Notes under the pieces: generated by a model
What the model was told of the DNA's origin: nothing
Databases searched by the model: none
What the model saw: the letters and a program-made list of their open reading frames with translations, nothing else
Source: Deltaproteobacteria bacterium
GTDB taxonomy: Bacteria > Desulfobacterota > BSN033 > UBA1163
Assembly (NCBI GenBank): GCA_016875255.1
Contig: VGRU01000102.1
Coordinates: 1 to 11,696 of the forward strand
Length of the DNA stretch: 11,696 nt
Direction: 5' to 3'
Made by a program: the position numbers and the translations under genes
Shown here: one piece after another, positions 1-6,055 of the stretch
Numbering within the stretch: the stretch's first letter is position 1
Layout of the letters: each line of letters opens with the position of its first letter

Positions 1-182
1 TTCTCTTGTGAAATCAGAGAAAATTTTTTAAGATAACATCAGTTCTCATTTCAGATTGCAGATTTCAAATCGCAGATTGAAGTAACTCCACCCAACCTCC
101 CCTTAAGTTAAGTCGATTAGACCCGACCACGGGGGGAGGCGAGGAGGGGTTATGAGATATGAAATGATAAGAAGGAGGTTTT
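1..182. repeat. Upstream region of purE with short repeats and the purE ribosome binding site
   Basis: No gene is visible here. Three copies of CAGATT (52-57, 59-64, 73-78) form a short imperfect repeat cluster. CCTCCCC (96-102) can pair with GGGGAGG (133-139), giving a G/C-rich inverted repeat of the same style as those at 7909-7932 and 9506-9552. The ribosome binding site of purE, AAGGAGG at 172-178, ends four bases before its ATG and fixes that start. I see no convincing -35/-10 pair. Confidence 0.5.
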
Positions 183-680
183 ATGGAAAAGCCTTTGGTT
201 GGAATTCTGATGGGTAGCGACAGTGATCTGCCGGTGATGGAAAAGGCGGCAGAGGTTTTAAAGGAAATGGGAGTTGCCTATGAGATCGATATCAGTTCAG
301 CCCATCGCCTTCCTGAGAAGACAGCGCAATATGCCAAAACAGCGAGAGAGCGCGGCCTTGAGGTATTGATTGCCGGGGCAGGGATGGCCGCCCACTTAGC
401 TGGGGTGATCGCGGCTCATAGTACCCTACCGGTCATAGGCGTTCCGCTCAAATCGGGAGCCCTCGATGGAGTCGATGCACTTTATTCAACCGTTCAGATG
501 CCTCCAGGGATTCCCGTGGCGACCGTTGGAATCGATGGGGCAAAAAATGCAGCTTTTTTAGCCTGCGAGATTCTCTCAATCAAGTATCCTGAGATCGTTA
601 AAAAATTGGAGGATTTCAGATCGAAGACGAGAAAGTCGCTGGAAGAAAAATCGGCGGCCCTGAAGAAGGGGATGATTTAA
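183..680 (+). CDS. purE: 5-(carboxyamino)imidazole ribonucleotide mutase, class I PurE
   Basis: Cytoplasmic enzyme of de novo purine synthesis that converts N5-CAIR to 4-carboxy-AIR. The 165-residue length is normal for bacterial PurE. The phosphate/substrate loop GSDSD is at residues 11-15 and SAHR, with the active-site region, at 39-42. The [11 protein letters not shown] segment at 64-74 carries the conserved His71. It is followed by TLPVIGVP and by the [12 protein letters not shown] stretch near 104-115. The AAHLAG and VIGVP forms fit class I (N5-CAIR mutase) rather than the class II AIR carboxylases, so a purK partner would be expected elsewhere; none is in the window. The start is supported by AAGGAGG at 172-178. 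No other purine gene is adjacent, so purE appears to stand alone or to end an operon lying to the left. Confidence 0.95.
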   Translation: MEKPLVGILMGSDSDLPVMEKAAEVLKEMGVAYEIDISSAHRLPEKTAQYAKTARERGLEVLIAGAGMAAHLAGVIAAHSTLPVIGVPLKSGALDGVDALYSTVQMPPGIPVATVGIDGAKNAAFLACEILSIKYPEIVKKLEDFRSKTRKSLEEKSAALKKGMI

Positions 681-893
681 CCTTGCAGTTGCAAAAACGG
701 CCACGGGTAAACCGCTCTTCAAGGCTTCTGACGGCGATTAAGTTGACATGTTAAGGGAAACGGTAGACCTCACTTAAGGTGAACTCCGGCAAGGGCTTGG
801 GATGTGTGTGCTTATTCGCTAAAAGGTTCGCCCCGAAGCCTTTACGAACGGTTCACCCGTGTCCGTTTTGACTAAATGTTTTGCAATGTTAAG
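681..893 (+). ncRNA. Candidate structured RNA or leader: long rod-like hairpin between purE and the next gene
   Basis: The stretch folds by eye into one long, interrupted stem. Helices are 694-700 with 863-869 (AAAACGG), 702-708 with 855-861 (CACGGGT), 710-714 with 849-853 (AACCG), 718-720 with 846-848, and 721-728 with 835-842 (AAGGCTTC). Deeper, 734-737 can pair with 816-819 and 739-742 with 811-814. At the base, TTGCAAAA (689-696) could alternatively pair with TTTTGCAA (879-886), and CCTT (681-684) with AAGG (890-893). Single mismatches separate the helices, a pattern typical of structured RNAs. It could be a free RNA (a rod of about 200 nt next to a pur gene recalls 6S RNA, but I see no decisive 6S sequence), a leader of the downstream gene, or a decayed inverted-repeat element. 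No T-run terminator follows it. Confidence 0.4.
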
Positions 894-902
894 GTTAAGT
901 CA

Positions 903-2414
903 ATGACCTTTTCCTCTCGCCGGCCTGCAATCTTTTTGGACAGGGACGGAACGCTTATTGAAGACCGTGGATACCTTCGCCATCCGTCGGAAGTAGTCTT
1001 TTATCAGGATACCATCACCTCCCTTCGGAGGTTAAAAGATCGTTACCTCCTTTTCATCGTCACAAACCAATCGGGCATTGGGCTTGGAATCCTCAAGCAT
1101 GAAGATGTGGAGCGGATTAATCAGTTTGTTGTGGATACCCTTGCCCGGGAAGGGGTGACTATTTCGGCGGTCTATTATTGTCCCCACATACGTGATCAGG
1201 GATGCGAGTGCATAAAACCAACGCCTTATTTTGTCCTGAAGGCGGCTCGGGAATTTGATCTCGATCTCCCCCGTTCTTTTTCGATAGGGGATCACTCCCA
1301 TGATGTGGAATTGGCAAAGAATGTCGGGGCCCAGGGGATCTTTCTCCTGACGGGTCACGGGCAGAAACACCTACATGAACTTCCTCCAGGAGTATTGGTC
1401 GCCGAAAACATGGAAGAAGCAATCGACATTGTTCTAAATAGAGATGGACCCTCTCAAAAAAAGACGGGGTTCATCGGTAAGGCCGCTGAGATCATCAAAC
1501 GGGGAGGCATCGTTGCCTTTCCGACGGAGACCGTATATGGATTGGGAGCGGATGCCTTTAATCCTCTTGCCGTGGCCCGGATCTTCGAGGTCAAGAAAAG
1601 ACCTTCTTTTGATCCTCTCATCATCCATATCGCCCGTCCTGGCGATCTGGAGAAGATCGTCTTAACCATTCCATCGAAAGCCAGGGAGTTAATCGATCGA
1701 TTCTGGCCGGGGCCGCTCACATTAGTTCTTCCCAGAAGACAGGAGGTCCCCGATATTGTCACCGCCGGCCTTCCGACGGTTGCTGTCCGCATCCCATCGC
1801 ATCCCATCGCATTGGGATTGATTGAAATGGCGGATTGTCCCATCGCCGCGCCGAGCGCCAATCCCTTCGGTTATCTGAGCCCGACCACTGCTCAACATGT
1901 TCGAGAACAATTGGGGGATGAGGTTGATCTCATATTGGACGGGGGACCCTGTGAGGTGGGCGTGGAATCCACGATCGTCTCTTTTAGTGAAGGAGGGCCC
2001 AGGCTATTGAGGCCAGGAGGGATCCCTCTTGAGGAGATTGAATCGGTTATTGGAAAGGTTGTGGTCGGTGCGATGAACAATGAAAAGGTCTCTGCGCCAG
2101 GGATGCTTCCGAAACATTATGCTCCTCGGACGCCGATTCTCCTCGATTGGCGCGAGGAGGATGTGGCCAATGATGGAAAGAGGAAGGTAGGATTGCTTGC
2201 ATTTCATCAGATCAGTCCTTCTTTGAAATTCAATCAGGTTGAAATTCTTTCGGAGAGAGGCGATTTAAGAGAAGCGGCGGCCAATCTCTTCTCTGCCATC
2301 CAGCGACTGGATGGTTTGGGCCTGGACCTGATCCTGGCGGAATCTGTTCCCGAGGTTGGTCTGGGACGGGCCATCATGGATCGCCTCCGCCGCGCTAGCT
2401 CCATAGGGGGATAA
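903..2414 (+). CDS. Fusion protein: HAD-IIIA phosphatase (GmhB/HisB-N-like) plus L-threonylcarbamoyladenylate synthase (Sua5 type)
   Basis: A 503-residue two-enzyme protein. The N-terminal half (about 8-180) is a histidinol-phosphatase/heptose-bisphosphatase HAD domain: FLDRDGT with D13 and D15, VTNQSG at 53-58, a Cys-His-Cys-Cys zinc set (C93, H95, C101, C103) as in GmhB, K105, and GDHSHD at 129-134. The C-terminal half (about 190-503) is Sua5: FPTETVYGLGAD at 206-217, KKRPSFDPL at 231-239, FWPGPLTLVL, VAVRIP, the S/N pair in PSAN at 317-320, GVESTIV, LLRPGG, then a linker with HYAP at 405-408 and a Sua5 C-terminal domain. Sua5 makes threonylcarbamoyl-AMP for tRNA t6A37; GmhB-type HADs dephosphorylate heptose bisphosphate. 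An in-frame ATG at 876 lacks a ribosome binding site, whereas 903 has AAGG about nine bases upstream, so I use 903. The halves are continuous with no frameshift. The HAD substrate is uncertain. Confidence 0.9.
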   Translation: MTFSSRRPAIFLDRDGTLIEDRGYLRHPSEVVFYQDTITSLRRLKDRYLLFIVTNQSGIGLGILKHEDVERINQFVVDTLAREGVTISAVYYCPHIRDQGCECIKPTPYFVLKAAREFDLDLPRSFSIGDHSHDVELAKNVGAQGIFLLTGHGQKHLHELPPGVLVAENMEEAIDIVLNRDGPSQKKTGFIGKAAEIIKRGGIVAFPTETVYGLGADAFNPLAVARIFEVKKRPSFDPLIIHIARPGDLEKIVLTIPSKARELIDRFWPGPLTLVLPRRQEVPDIVTAGLPTVAVRIPSHPIALGLIEMADCPIAAPSANPFGYLSPTTAQHVREQLGDEVDLILDGGPCEVGVESTIVSFSEGGPRLLRPGGIPLEEIESVIGKVVVGAMNNEKVSAPGMLPKHYAPRTPILLDWREEDVANDGKRKVGLLAFHQISPSLKFNQVEILSERGDLREAAANLFSAIQRLDGLGLDLILAESVPEVGLGRAIMDRLRRASSIGG

Positions 2415-2419
2415 AATCA

Positions 2420-2971
2420 ATGAAGAAGATTGCCTTTATATTTTTTCTTCTACTCTCCACTTTCTACCCTCCACCTTCTATTGGGTTACCTGCTGAGGAC
2501 ATTCGGCTCGTGACCGATGCCCAGTATTTTGAGGTGGCCAAGAAGATGATTCAGGAGGCAAAGGCTTCCCTCCGGGTGATGATGTTTGAGATGGGATATT
2601 ATGAAAAGCATCCCAATACCCCATCGAATCTTTTGATCAAAGAGTTGATAGAGGCAAAAAAACGCGGGGTTAAAGTGGAGGTCATCCTGGAAACAAGAGA
2701 AGGCGATGATAGGACCACCAAACGCAACCGCCAGACCGGAAAAATCTTATCGGACGGAGGGGTGGAAGTGACCTACGATCCCCTCTTTAAAACGATGCAT
2801 GCAAAATCGATGGTTGCGGACGGAGAACTTGTCCTGATAGGAAGCACCAATTGGGTCTTCTCCTCCCTGACCAGTAACAATGAGGTTTCTGTCCTCATTA
2901 GGTCAAAAGAGATGGCCCGCGAGCTGGTCGATTATTTCAATCGAGTGAAAGCCACCGGCAATAAAAAATAG
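2420..2971 (+). CDS. Exported phospholipase D-like protein with one HKD motif (putative Nuc-type endonuclease)
   Basis: 183 residues, starting with a lysine pair and a hydrophobic stretch (about residues 4-16) that looks like a signal peptide cleaved near residue 23. It is therefore probably periplasmic or secreted. The PLD core follows: an N-terminal strand region around 25-60 and the catalytic motif at 127-144, with H127, K129, D134 and GSxN at 141-144, then a conserved-looking E155. A single HKD in a protein of this size matches the Nuc endonuclease/cardiolipin-synthase-like subgroup, which works as a homodimer to build one active site and hydrolyses phosphodiesters; known members cut DNA without metal. 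The gene starts five bases after the Sua5 fusion stops, with AGGGGG just upstream inside that gene, so the two are likely cotranscribed. The substrate cannot be told from sequence. Confidence 0.82.
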   Translation: MKKIAFIFFLLLSTFYPPPSIGLPAEDIRLVTDAQYFEVAKKMIQEAKASLRVMMFEMGYYEKHPNTPSNLLIKELIEAKKRGVKVEVILETREGDDRTTKRNRQTGKILSDGGVEVTYDPLFKTMHAKSMVADGELVLIGSTNWVFSSLTSNNEVSVLIRSKEMARELVDYFNRVKATGNKK

Positions 2972-2972
2972 G

Positions 2973-3066
2973 ATAACAGGAGATCAGGCCATCAGGAAAC
3001 CAGGAAAAACAGAAGAATGAATAAGGTGCTTTGACCTGATATCCTGGTACCCTGATATCCTGATGC
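2973..3066. repeat. Intergenic inverted repeat built of tandem 8-base units (CCTGATAT type)
   Basis: The right arm consists of four tandem 8-mers: CCTGATAT (3035-3042), CCTGGTAC (3043-3050), CCTGATAT (3051-3058), CCTGATGC (3059-3066). The left arm has the inverted series ending in AGG every eight bases (2973-3004). Arms 2983-3005 and 3042-3064 pair as ATCAGG/CCTGAT, ATCAGG/CCTGAT and ACCAGGA/TCCTGGT, with two-base mismatched spacers between the helices. The right arm ends six bases before the tatD start, so a folded transcript would hide its initiation region. There is no T-run, so it is not a classical terminator. Confidence 0.75.
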
Positions 3067-3072
3067 CCATCC

Positions 3073-3855
3073 ATGATGCTGATCGATTCTCATGCTCATC
3101 TTGAGATGCCTGAGTTCCGGCAGGACTTAAGCGAAGTCCTTCAGAGGGCAAAGGATTCAGGCGTCGAATATATCTTCACCGTTGGGACAGAGAAAAAGGA
3201 TTGGAAGAGGGCGCTTGAAATTGCCCATTCCCATTCTTCTGTTTATGCAATCTTAGGAGTCCATCCCCACAACGCAAGGGAGATTGATGATGGAACTTAT
3301 CCGATCCTGAAAAAGCTCTGTCAGAATGCGAAGGTGAAAGCCTATGGGGAGATTGGCCTGGATTTTTTTCGCAACCACTCCCCCCGGGAGGTTCAGTTGG
3401 AAAGATTTAGGGAGCAGATCGGACTGGCCAGGGAACTCAAGCTTCCCATCGTTGTCCATGACCGGGAAGCCCACCGGGAGACGCTCGAAATCCTGAAATC
3501 AGAAGAGGCATGGGAAAACGGTGGAATCATCCACTGCTTTTCTGGGGATGAGCAAATGGCGAAGGCCTGTATCGAGATGGGTTTTTATATCTCGATCCCC
3601 GGAAGCATCACCTATAAAAACGCAGGCCCCTTTCACGAAATTGTTAGAAGACTTCCCTTGGAGTCCCTTCTGGTTGAAACGGATGCCCCTTTCTTGACGC
3701 CGGTCCCATTCCGGGGAAAAAGAAACGAGCCGAGTTTCGTTCGATATACCGCAGAAAAGATTGCAGAAATCAAAAAAATCGCTTTTGAAAAAGTGGCTGA
3801 GGCAACGGCCCAAAATGCCCTAAAGGTTTTTAGATTGAATTTCGATAACAGGTGA
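3073..3855 (+). CDS. tatD: TatD family metal-dependent hydrolase (DNase)
   Basis: 260 residues, the normal TatD length and fold (TIM barrel amidohydrolase). Metal and catalytic residues are in order: H7 and H9 in DSHAHLE, GVHPH at 62-66, E93 in GEIGLDFF, H129 in VHDREAH, H154 in HCFSG, D204 in ETDAPFLTP, and RNEPSF at 217-222. Members are cytoplasmic 3'-5' exonucleases or 3'-phosphate-processing DNases linked to repair of oxidative damage. The start is uncertain by one codon because two ATGs are adjacent (3073 and 3076) and no Shine-Dalgarno is evident; the preceding repeat occupies that space. It lies 101 bases after the PLD-like gene on the same strand. The gene symbol follows family convention; paralogues such as ycfH are not separable here. 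Confidence 0.93.
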   Translation: MMLIDSHAHLEMPEFRQDLSEVLQRAKDSGVEYIFTVGTEKKDWKRALEIAHSHSSVYAILGVHPHNAREIDDGTYPILKKLCQNAKVKAYGEIGLDFFRNHSPREVQLERFREQIGLARELKLPIVVHDREAHRETLEILKSEEAWENGGIIHCFSGDEQMAKACIEMGFYISIPGSITYKNAGPFHEIVRRLPLESLLVETDAPFLTPVPFRGKRNEPSFVRYTAEKIAEIKKIAFEKVAEATAQNALKVFRLNFDNR

Positions 3856-3860
3856 AAATT

Positions 3861-3921
3861 CTGTTTTACAAACAGATCATAATACTTCTCCTATAAATGC
3901 GATCGCATTTATAGGAGAAGT
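3861..3921. repeat. Small hairpin plus a perfect 38-bp palindrome after tatD
   Basis: Just after the tatD stop, CTGTTT (3861-3866) pairs with AAACAG (3870-3875) over a three-base loop. Next comes a perfect 38-bp palindrome at 3884-3921, whose half is ACTTCTCCTATAAATGCGA and whose centre is GCGATCGC at 3899-3906. With no spacer at its centre it would form a cruciform or a 17-bp RNA stem with a minimal loop. No run of T follows on either strand, so terminator function is possible but unproven. A dyad binding site or an inserted repeat are alternatives. Confidence 0.8.
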
Positions 3922-4016
3922 TTGGATAAGAAGATGGGGATGGATGTCCTTCCTTTGGCAAAGCCGATATGATTTGCAACCGAGGTTGATCGGAAAAGAA
4001 TTTAGGGAAATCGTCT

Positions 4017-4580
4017 ATGAAACCAGCCATTATCATCGTCGATATGGTGAAGGATAATTTGAAAGAGGGGTCTAAACATCCCATCACTATTGAAAGTAGG
4101 ACGATTCTACCTAACCTGCAACGGTTATTAAAAGAGAGCCGGAAGAGGAAACTCCCCATCATTTTTGCCTGTGATAGTTTCATGGAAGGGGACTTCATCT
4201 TCAAAGGAAAGATGAAAGTTCACTCCCTCCGGGGGACAAAAGGTTCAGAGGTAGCGGATGAATTAAAACCCGAGCTGACCGATATCATCTTGCCGAAGAG
4301 GCGGTTTAGCGCCTTCTACAAAACCGACCTGGATCAAACCCTCCGGCTTCTCGGTGCGGATACGATTGTCGTCACGGGAATCACCACAGAGGTTTGTGTT
4401 CTGATGACTGCGATGGACGGGCTCTGTCACGATTTTTCAGTGATCCTTATGGAAGATGGCTGTGCCAGTAAAAACAGAGAGATTCATCAGGGATGCCTCA
4501 ACCTCTACCGGGATTTTGCCCTATACCCTCTGTTTAGGATAATGGGTCTTGAGGAATTTATAAAAGAGGTATCGTCATAG
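4017..4580 (+). CDS. Isochorismatase-fold cysteine hydrolase
   Basis: 187 residues with the catalytic triad of the family clearly placed: D9 in IIIVDM, K94 in LPKRRFSAF, and the nucleophile C127 in GITTEVCV, preceded by the usual cis-peptide-type GITT turn. The family includes isochorismatases, nicotinamidases, N-carbamoylsarcosine amidases and other small amidases acting through a thioester on carboxamide or enol-ether substrates. The DxH-type metal site seen in nicotinamidases is not obvious (the equivalent stretch reads ACDSFMEGDF), so I do not call it PncA. It is cytoplasmic, with no signal peptide. It is separated from tatD by 161 bases containing palindromes, so it probably has its own expression control. 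AGGGAA at about 4005-4010 is a weak ribosome site. The substrate is unknown. Confidence 0.86.
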   Translation: MKPAIIIVDMVKDNLKEGSKHPITIESRTILPNLQRLLKESRKRKLPIIFACDSFMEGDFIFKGKMKVHSLRGTKGSEVADELKPELTDIILPKRRFSAFYKTDLDQTLRLLGADTIVVTGITTEVCVLMTAMDGLCHDFSVILMEDGCASKNREIHQGCLNLYRDFALYPLFRIMGLEEFIKEVSS

Positions 4581-4583
4581 AAA

Positions 4584-4689
4584 GGGTTCAAGCCTGCCTG
4601 CCGGCAGGCAGGGAGTACAGGATTCGAGTGGCCGAGGGTGAATATTTTTAGAGAAACTTGAACCCATGAACCCTTGAATCCTTGAACCC
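4584..4689. repeat. Intergenic element: 20-bp palindrome plus four tandem 8-mers (TTGAACCC type)
   Basis: A perfect palindrome, CCTGCCTGCC followed by its complement, lies at 4593-4612. Four tandem 8-mers follow: TTGAACCC (4658-4665), ATGAACCC (4666-4673), TTGAATCC (4674-4681), TTGAACCC (4682-4689). The inverted unit GGGTTCAAG occurs at 4584-4592 and a degenerate GGATTCGAG at 4620-4628, so the whole can fold as an inverted repeat. The architecture is like that of the 2973-3066 element but with a different unit and an extra palindrome inserted. It fills the gap between the isochorismatase-like and Nudix genes. Confidence 0.75.
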
Positions 4690-4700
4690 TTAATACGAAG

Positions 4701-5288
4701 ATGAAGTATTGCGAAAAGGATTTAATTGATCAGATAGGGAAAATGCTCTCTTCAAGGGAGAGGAAGGTCATTCATCATCCTTCTCTTGCCCGCGCAGCAG
4801 TCCTCGTCCCTTTGTTTAATAAAAATGGGAATTGTCATCTCCTGTTTACCAAAAGGACCGACCTTGTAAAATATCATAAAGGGGAGATCTCTTTTCCCGG
4901 AGGGATGGTGGACGAAGAGGATGTGAGCCTGGAAAAAACTGCTCTCCGGGAGGCCTTTGAGGAGATCGGGCTTAAAGAGGCGGACGTCCAGCTCATCGGA
5001 GGCCTGGATGATATCGTAACGACGACCCAATTTATCGTCACCCCCTTTGTGGGCCTCTTTCCCTATCCTTACCCATTCGAAACGAGTTCCGTCGAAATTG
5101 CCGAATTGATCGAAGTTCCCTTATCCTTCCTGCTCAGCGGAGAGAATTGCGCTGAGAAGGAGATCAACTGGATGGGCCGAAAAGACCTCGTCTACGCCTA
5201 TCAATATGGAGAACATACGATCTGGGGCGCTACTGCCCGCATTCTGAAACAGTTTTTAGATTTGGTACACTTCCAGAGAAAGACTTGA
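4701..5288 (+). CDS. Nudix hydrolase, coenzyme A pyrophosphatase type (NudL/YeaB-like)
   Basis: 195 residues with one Nudix domain. The UPF0035/CoA-pyrophosphatase signature upstream of the box is present: LLFTKRTDLVKYHKGEISFPGG at about 47-68, read in two parts as LLFTKR and HKGEISFPGG. The Nudix box runs about 67-91 and ends TALREAFEEIGL (80-91) with metal-binding E84, E87 and E88. As in other members of this subgroup, the first glutamate of the generic Nudix pattern is replaced. Such enzymes split CoA or its derivatives into phosphopantetheine and 3',5'-ADP using Mg or Mn. The length is close to that of bacterial NudL. There is no strong Shine-Dalgarno (CGAAG at 4696-4700 is weak); the tandem 8-mer element ends 11 bases before the ATG. 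Substrate preference is inferred from the signature. Confidence 0.88.
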   Translation: MKYCEKDLIDQIGKMLSSRERKVIHHPSLARAAVLVPLFNKNGNCHLLFTKRTDLVKYHKGEISFPGGMVDEEDVSLEKTALREAFEEIGLKEADVQLIGGLDDIVTTTQFIVTPFVGLFPYPYPFETSSVEIAELIEVPLSFLLSGENCAEKEINWMGRKDLVYAYQYGEHTIWGATARILKQFLDLVHFQRKT

Positions 5289-5314
5289 AAGTTGATTCCT
5301 TGACAAGATATGAT
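5285..5314 (+). promoter_or_regulatory. Putative sigma-70-like promoter for the small Cys-rich gene / tspO / photolyase unit
   Basis: TTGAAA at 5285-5290 and TATGAT at 5309-5314 are separated by 18 bases. Transcription would begin near 5321, after an ATG at 5310 that could otherwise be read as an upstream start. This supports initiation of the small gene at 5346. It overlaps the end of the Nudix gene. The call rests on consensus resemblance only. Confidence 0.4.
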
Positions 5315-5345
5315 TAAGCAACAGTTAAAAACAGAGGAGGTTCAC

Positions 5346-5519
5346 ATGGCGGAGAATACGTGCAAGGGGGATCATTCAGGACATATCTGTGTTCTGGCGA
5401 GCAATGGAACGTTTGATGTCATCAAGGAAATCACAAAGATCCCCAAACATATCTGCTTCAACTGCGGGCGGGTGGCGGACTCGGAAAAAAACCTTTGTAA
5501 TCCCATGCCATTGGATTAA
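5346..5519 (+). CDS. Small Cys/His-rich protein, probably metal-binding, function unknown
   Basis: 57 residues. I do not recognise a named family. Potential metal ligands are C6, H10, H13 and C15 in the N-terminal part, then C37 and C40 in a CFNCGR knuckle, and C51. The CxxC plus scattered Cys/His pattern suggests a zinc or Fe-S binding mini-domain in the cytoplasm. The start at 5346 has an excellent ribosome site, GGAGG at 5336-5340 with a five-base gap. A longer in-frame version from 5310 would overlap the likely -10 element and adds a poorly conserved-looking tail, so I reject it. It precedes tspO by 54 bases on the same strand and is probably in the same transcript. Confidence 0.75.
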   Translation: MAENTCKGDHSGHICVLASNGTFDVIKEITKIPKHICFNCGRVADSEKNLCNPMPLD

Positions 5520-5573
5520 TGGGAGAAGAGCCCAAGGGGGGATGGCGCTTGCAGCCGGAATAGGAGGTCCGAG

Positions 5574-6050
5574 ATGAAGAGGAACGATGTTCTGAAACTG
5601 GCCGCAAGTATTCTCCTCTGCCAGATGGCAGGGTTTTTAGGCTCCCTTTTTACGACTCCAGCGATTCCGACCTGGTATCCAACATTACATAAACCATTCT
5701 TCACCCCCCCGAATTGGATCTTCGGTCCGGTCTGGATCACTCTCTATCTCATGATGGGAATCTCCCTCTTCCTGGTCTGGCAGAGGGCGGATCATCCAAA
5801 ACGGAATAGAGCCATTTTTTTCTTCTTTGTTCAGTTGATCCTCAATATTCTTTGGTCAGCCGCCTTTTTTGGACTCCGTTCCCCTTTTTTAGGGCTGATG
5901 GACATTCTTCTCCTCTGGATTGCCATTCTGTTGACGACCCAAATATTTTTTAAGATCTCGAAATTGGCAGGGGCGCTCCTCATCCCCTATCTCGTGTGGG
6001 TCAGTTTTGCTGCCCTCTTGAACTTTTCTCTGTGGGTTCTAAATCGCTAA
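5574..6050 (+). CDS. tspO: TspO/MBR family tryptophan-rich sensory membrane protein
   Basis: 158 residues and five hydrophobic membrane segments (about 8-27, 47-70, 79-99, 103-123, 131-155), as in bacterial TspO. Family hallmarks are WYPTLHKPFFTPPNW (34-48) followed by FGPVW (50-54) in the first loop and second helix, NILWSAAFFGL at 91-101 with the conserved Asn and Trp, and PYLVWVSFAALLN at 138-150. TspO binds porphyrins and tetrapyrroles and is linked to oxidative and light stress responses; in photosynthetic bacteria it modulates pigment gene expression. The start is supported by AGGAGG at 5562-5567. The stop lies five bases before the photolyase start, indicating tight translational coupling and a shared light-related role. 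Confidence 0.93.
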   Translation: MKRNDVLKLAASILLCQMAGFLGSLFTTPAIPTWYPTLHKPFFTPPNWIFGPVWITLYLMMGISLFLVWQRADHPKRNRAIFFFFVQLILNILWSAAFFGLRSPFLGLMDILLLWIAILLTTQIFFKISKLAGALLIPYLVWVSFAALLNFSLWVLNR

Positions 6051-6055
6051 AAGAG

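Noticed and set aside
681..893. Firm 6S RNA, SRP RNA, RNase P or group II intron call for the rod-like fold
   Set aside because: The shape fits 6S loosely, but none of the diagnostic sequences of these RNAs could be recognised, and no reverse transcriptase is present.
876..902. Longer start (ATG 876) for the HAD-Sua5 fusion
   Set aside because: There is no ribosome site upstream, the extra nine residues are not part of the HAD fold, and it overlaps the 3' arm of the putative RNA; ATG 903 has AAGG suitably placed.
2973..3066. CRISPR array
   Set aside because: The units are only 8 bases, contiguous and inverted, with no spacers and no cas genes.
3884..3921. 38-bp palindrome as a rho-independent terminator
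   Set aside because: No T-run follows on either strand and there is no loop; it is kept as a repeat of unknown role.
4017..4580. Nicotinamidase (PncA) assignment
   Set aside because: The catalytic triad is present, but the DxH-type metal-binding pattern typical of nicotinamidases is not evident.
5310..5345. Longer start (ATG 5310) for the Cys-rich small protein
   Set aside because: The ATG overlaps a probable -10 box, and 5346 has a near-perfect Shine-Dalgarno.
5996..6055. Longer start for the photolyase inside tspO
   Set aside because: The added residues are an out-of-frame reading of the TspO C-terminus; the domain begins after 6056.
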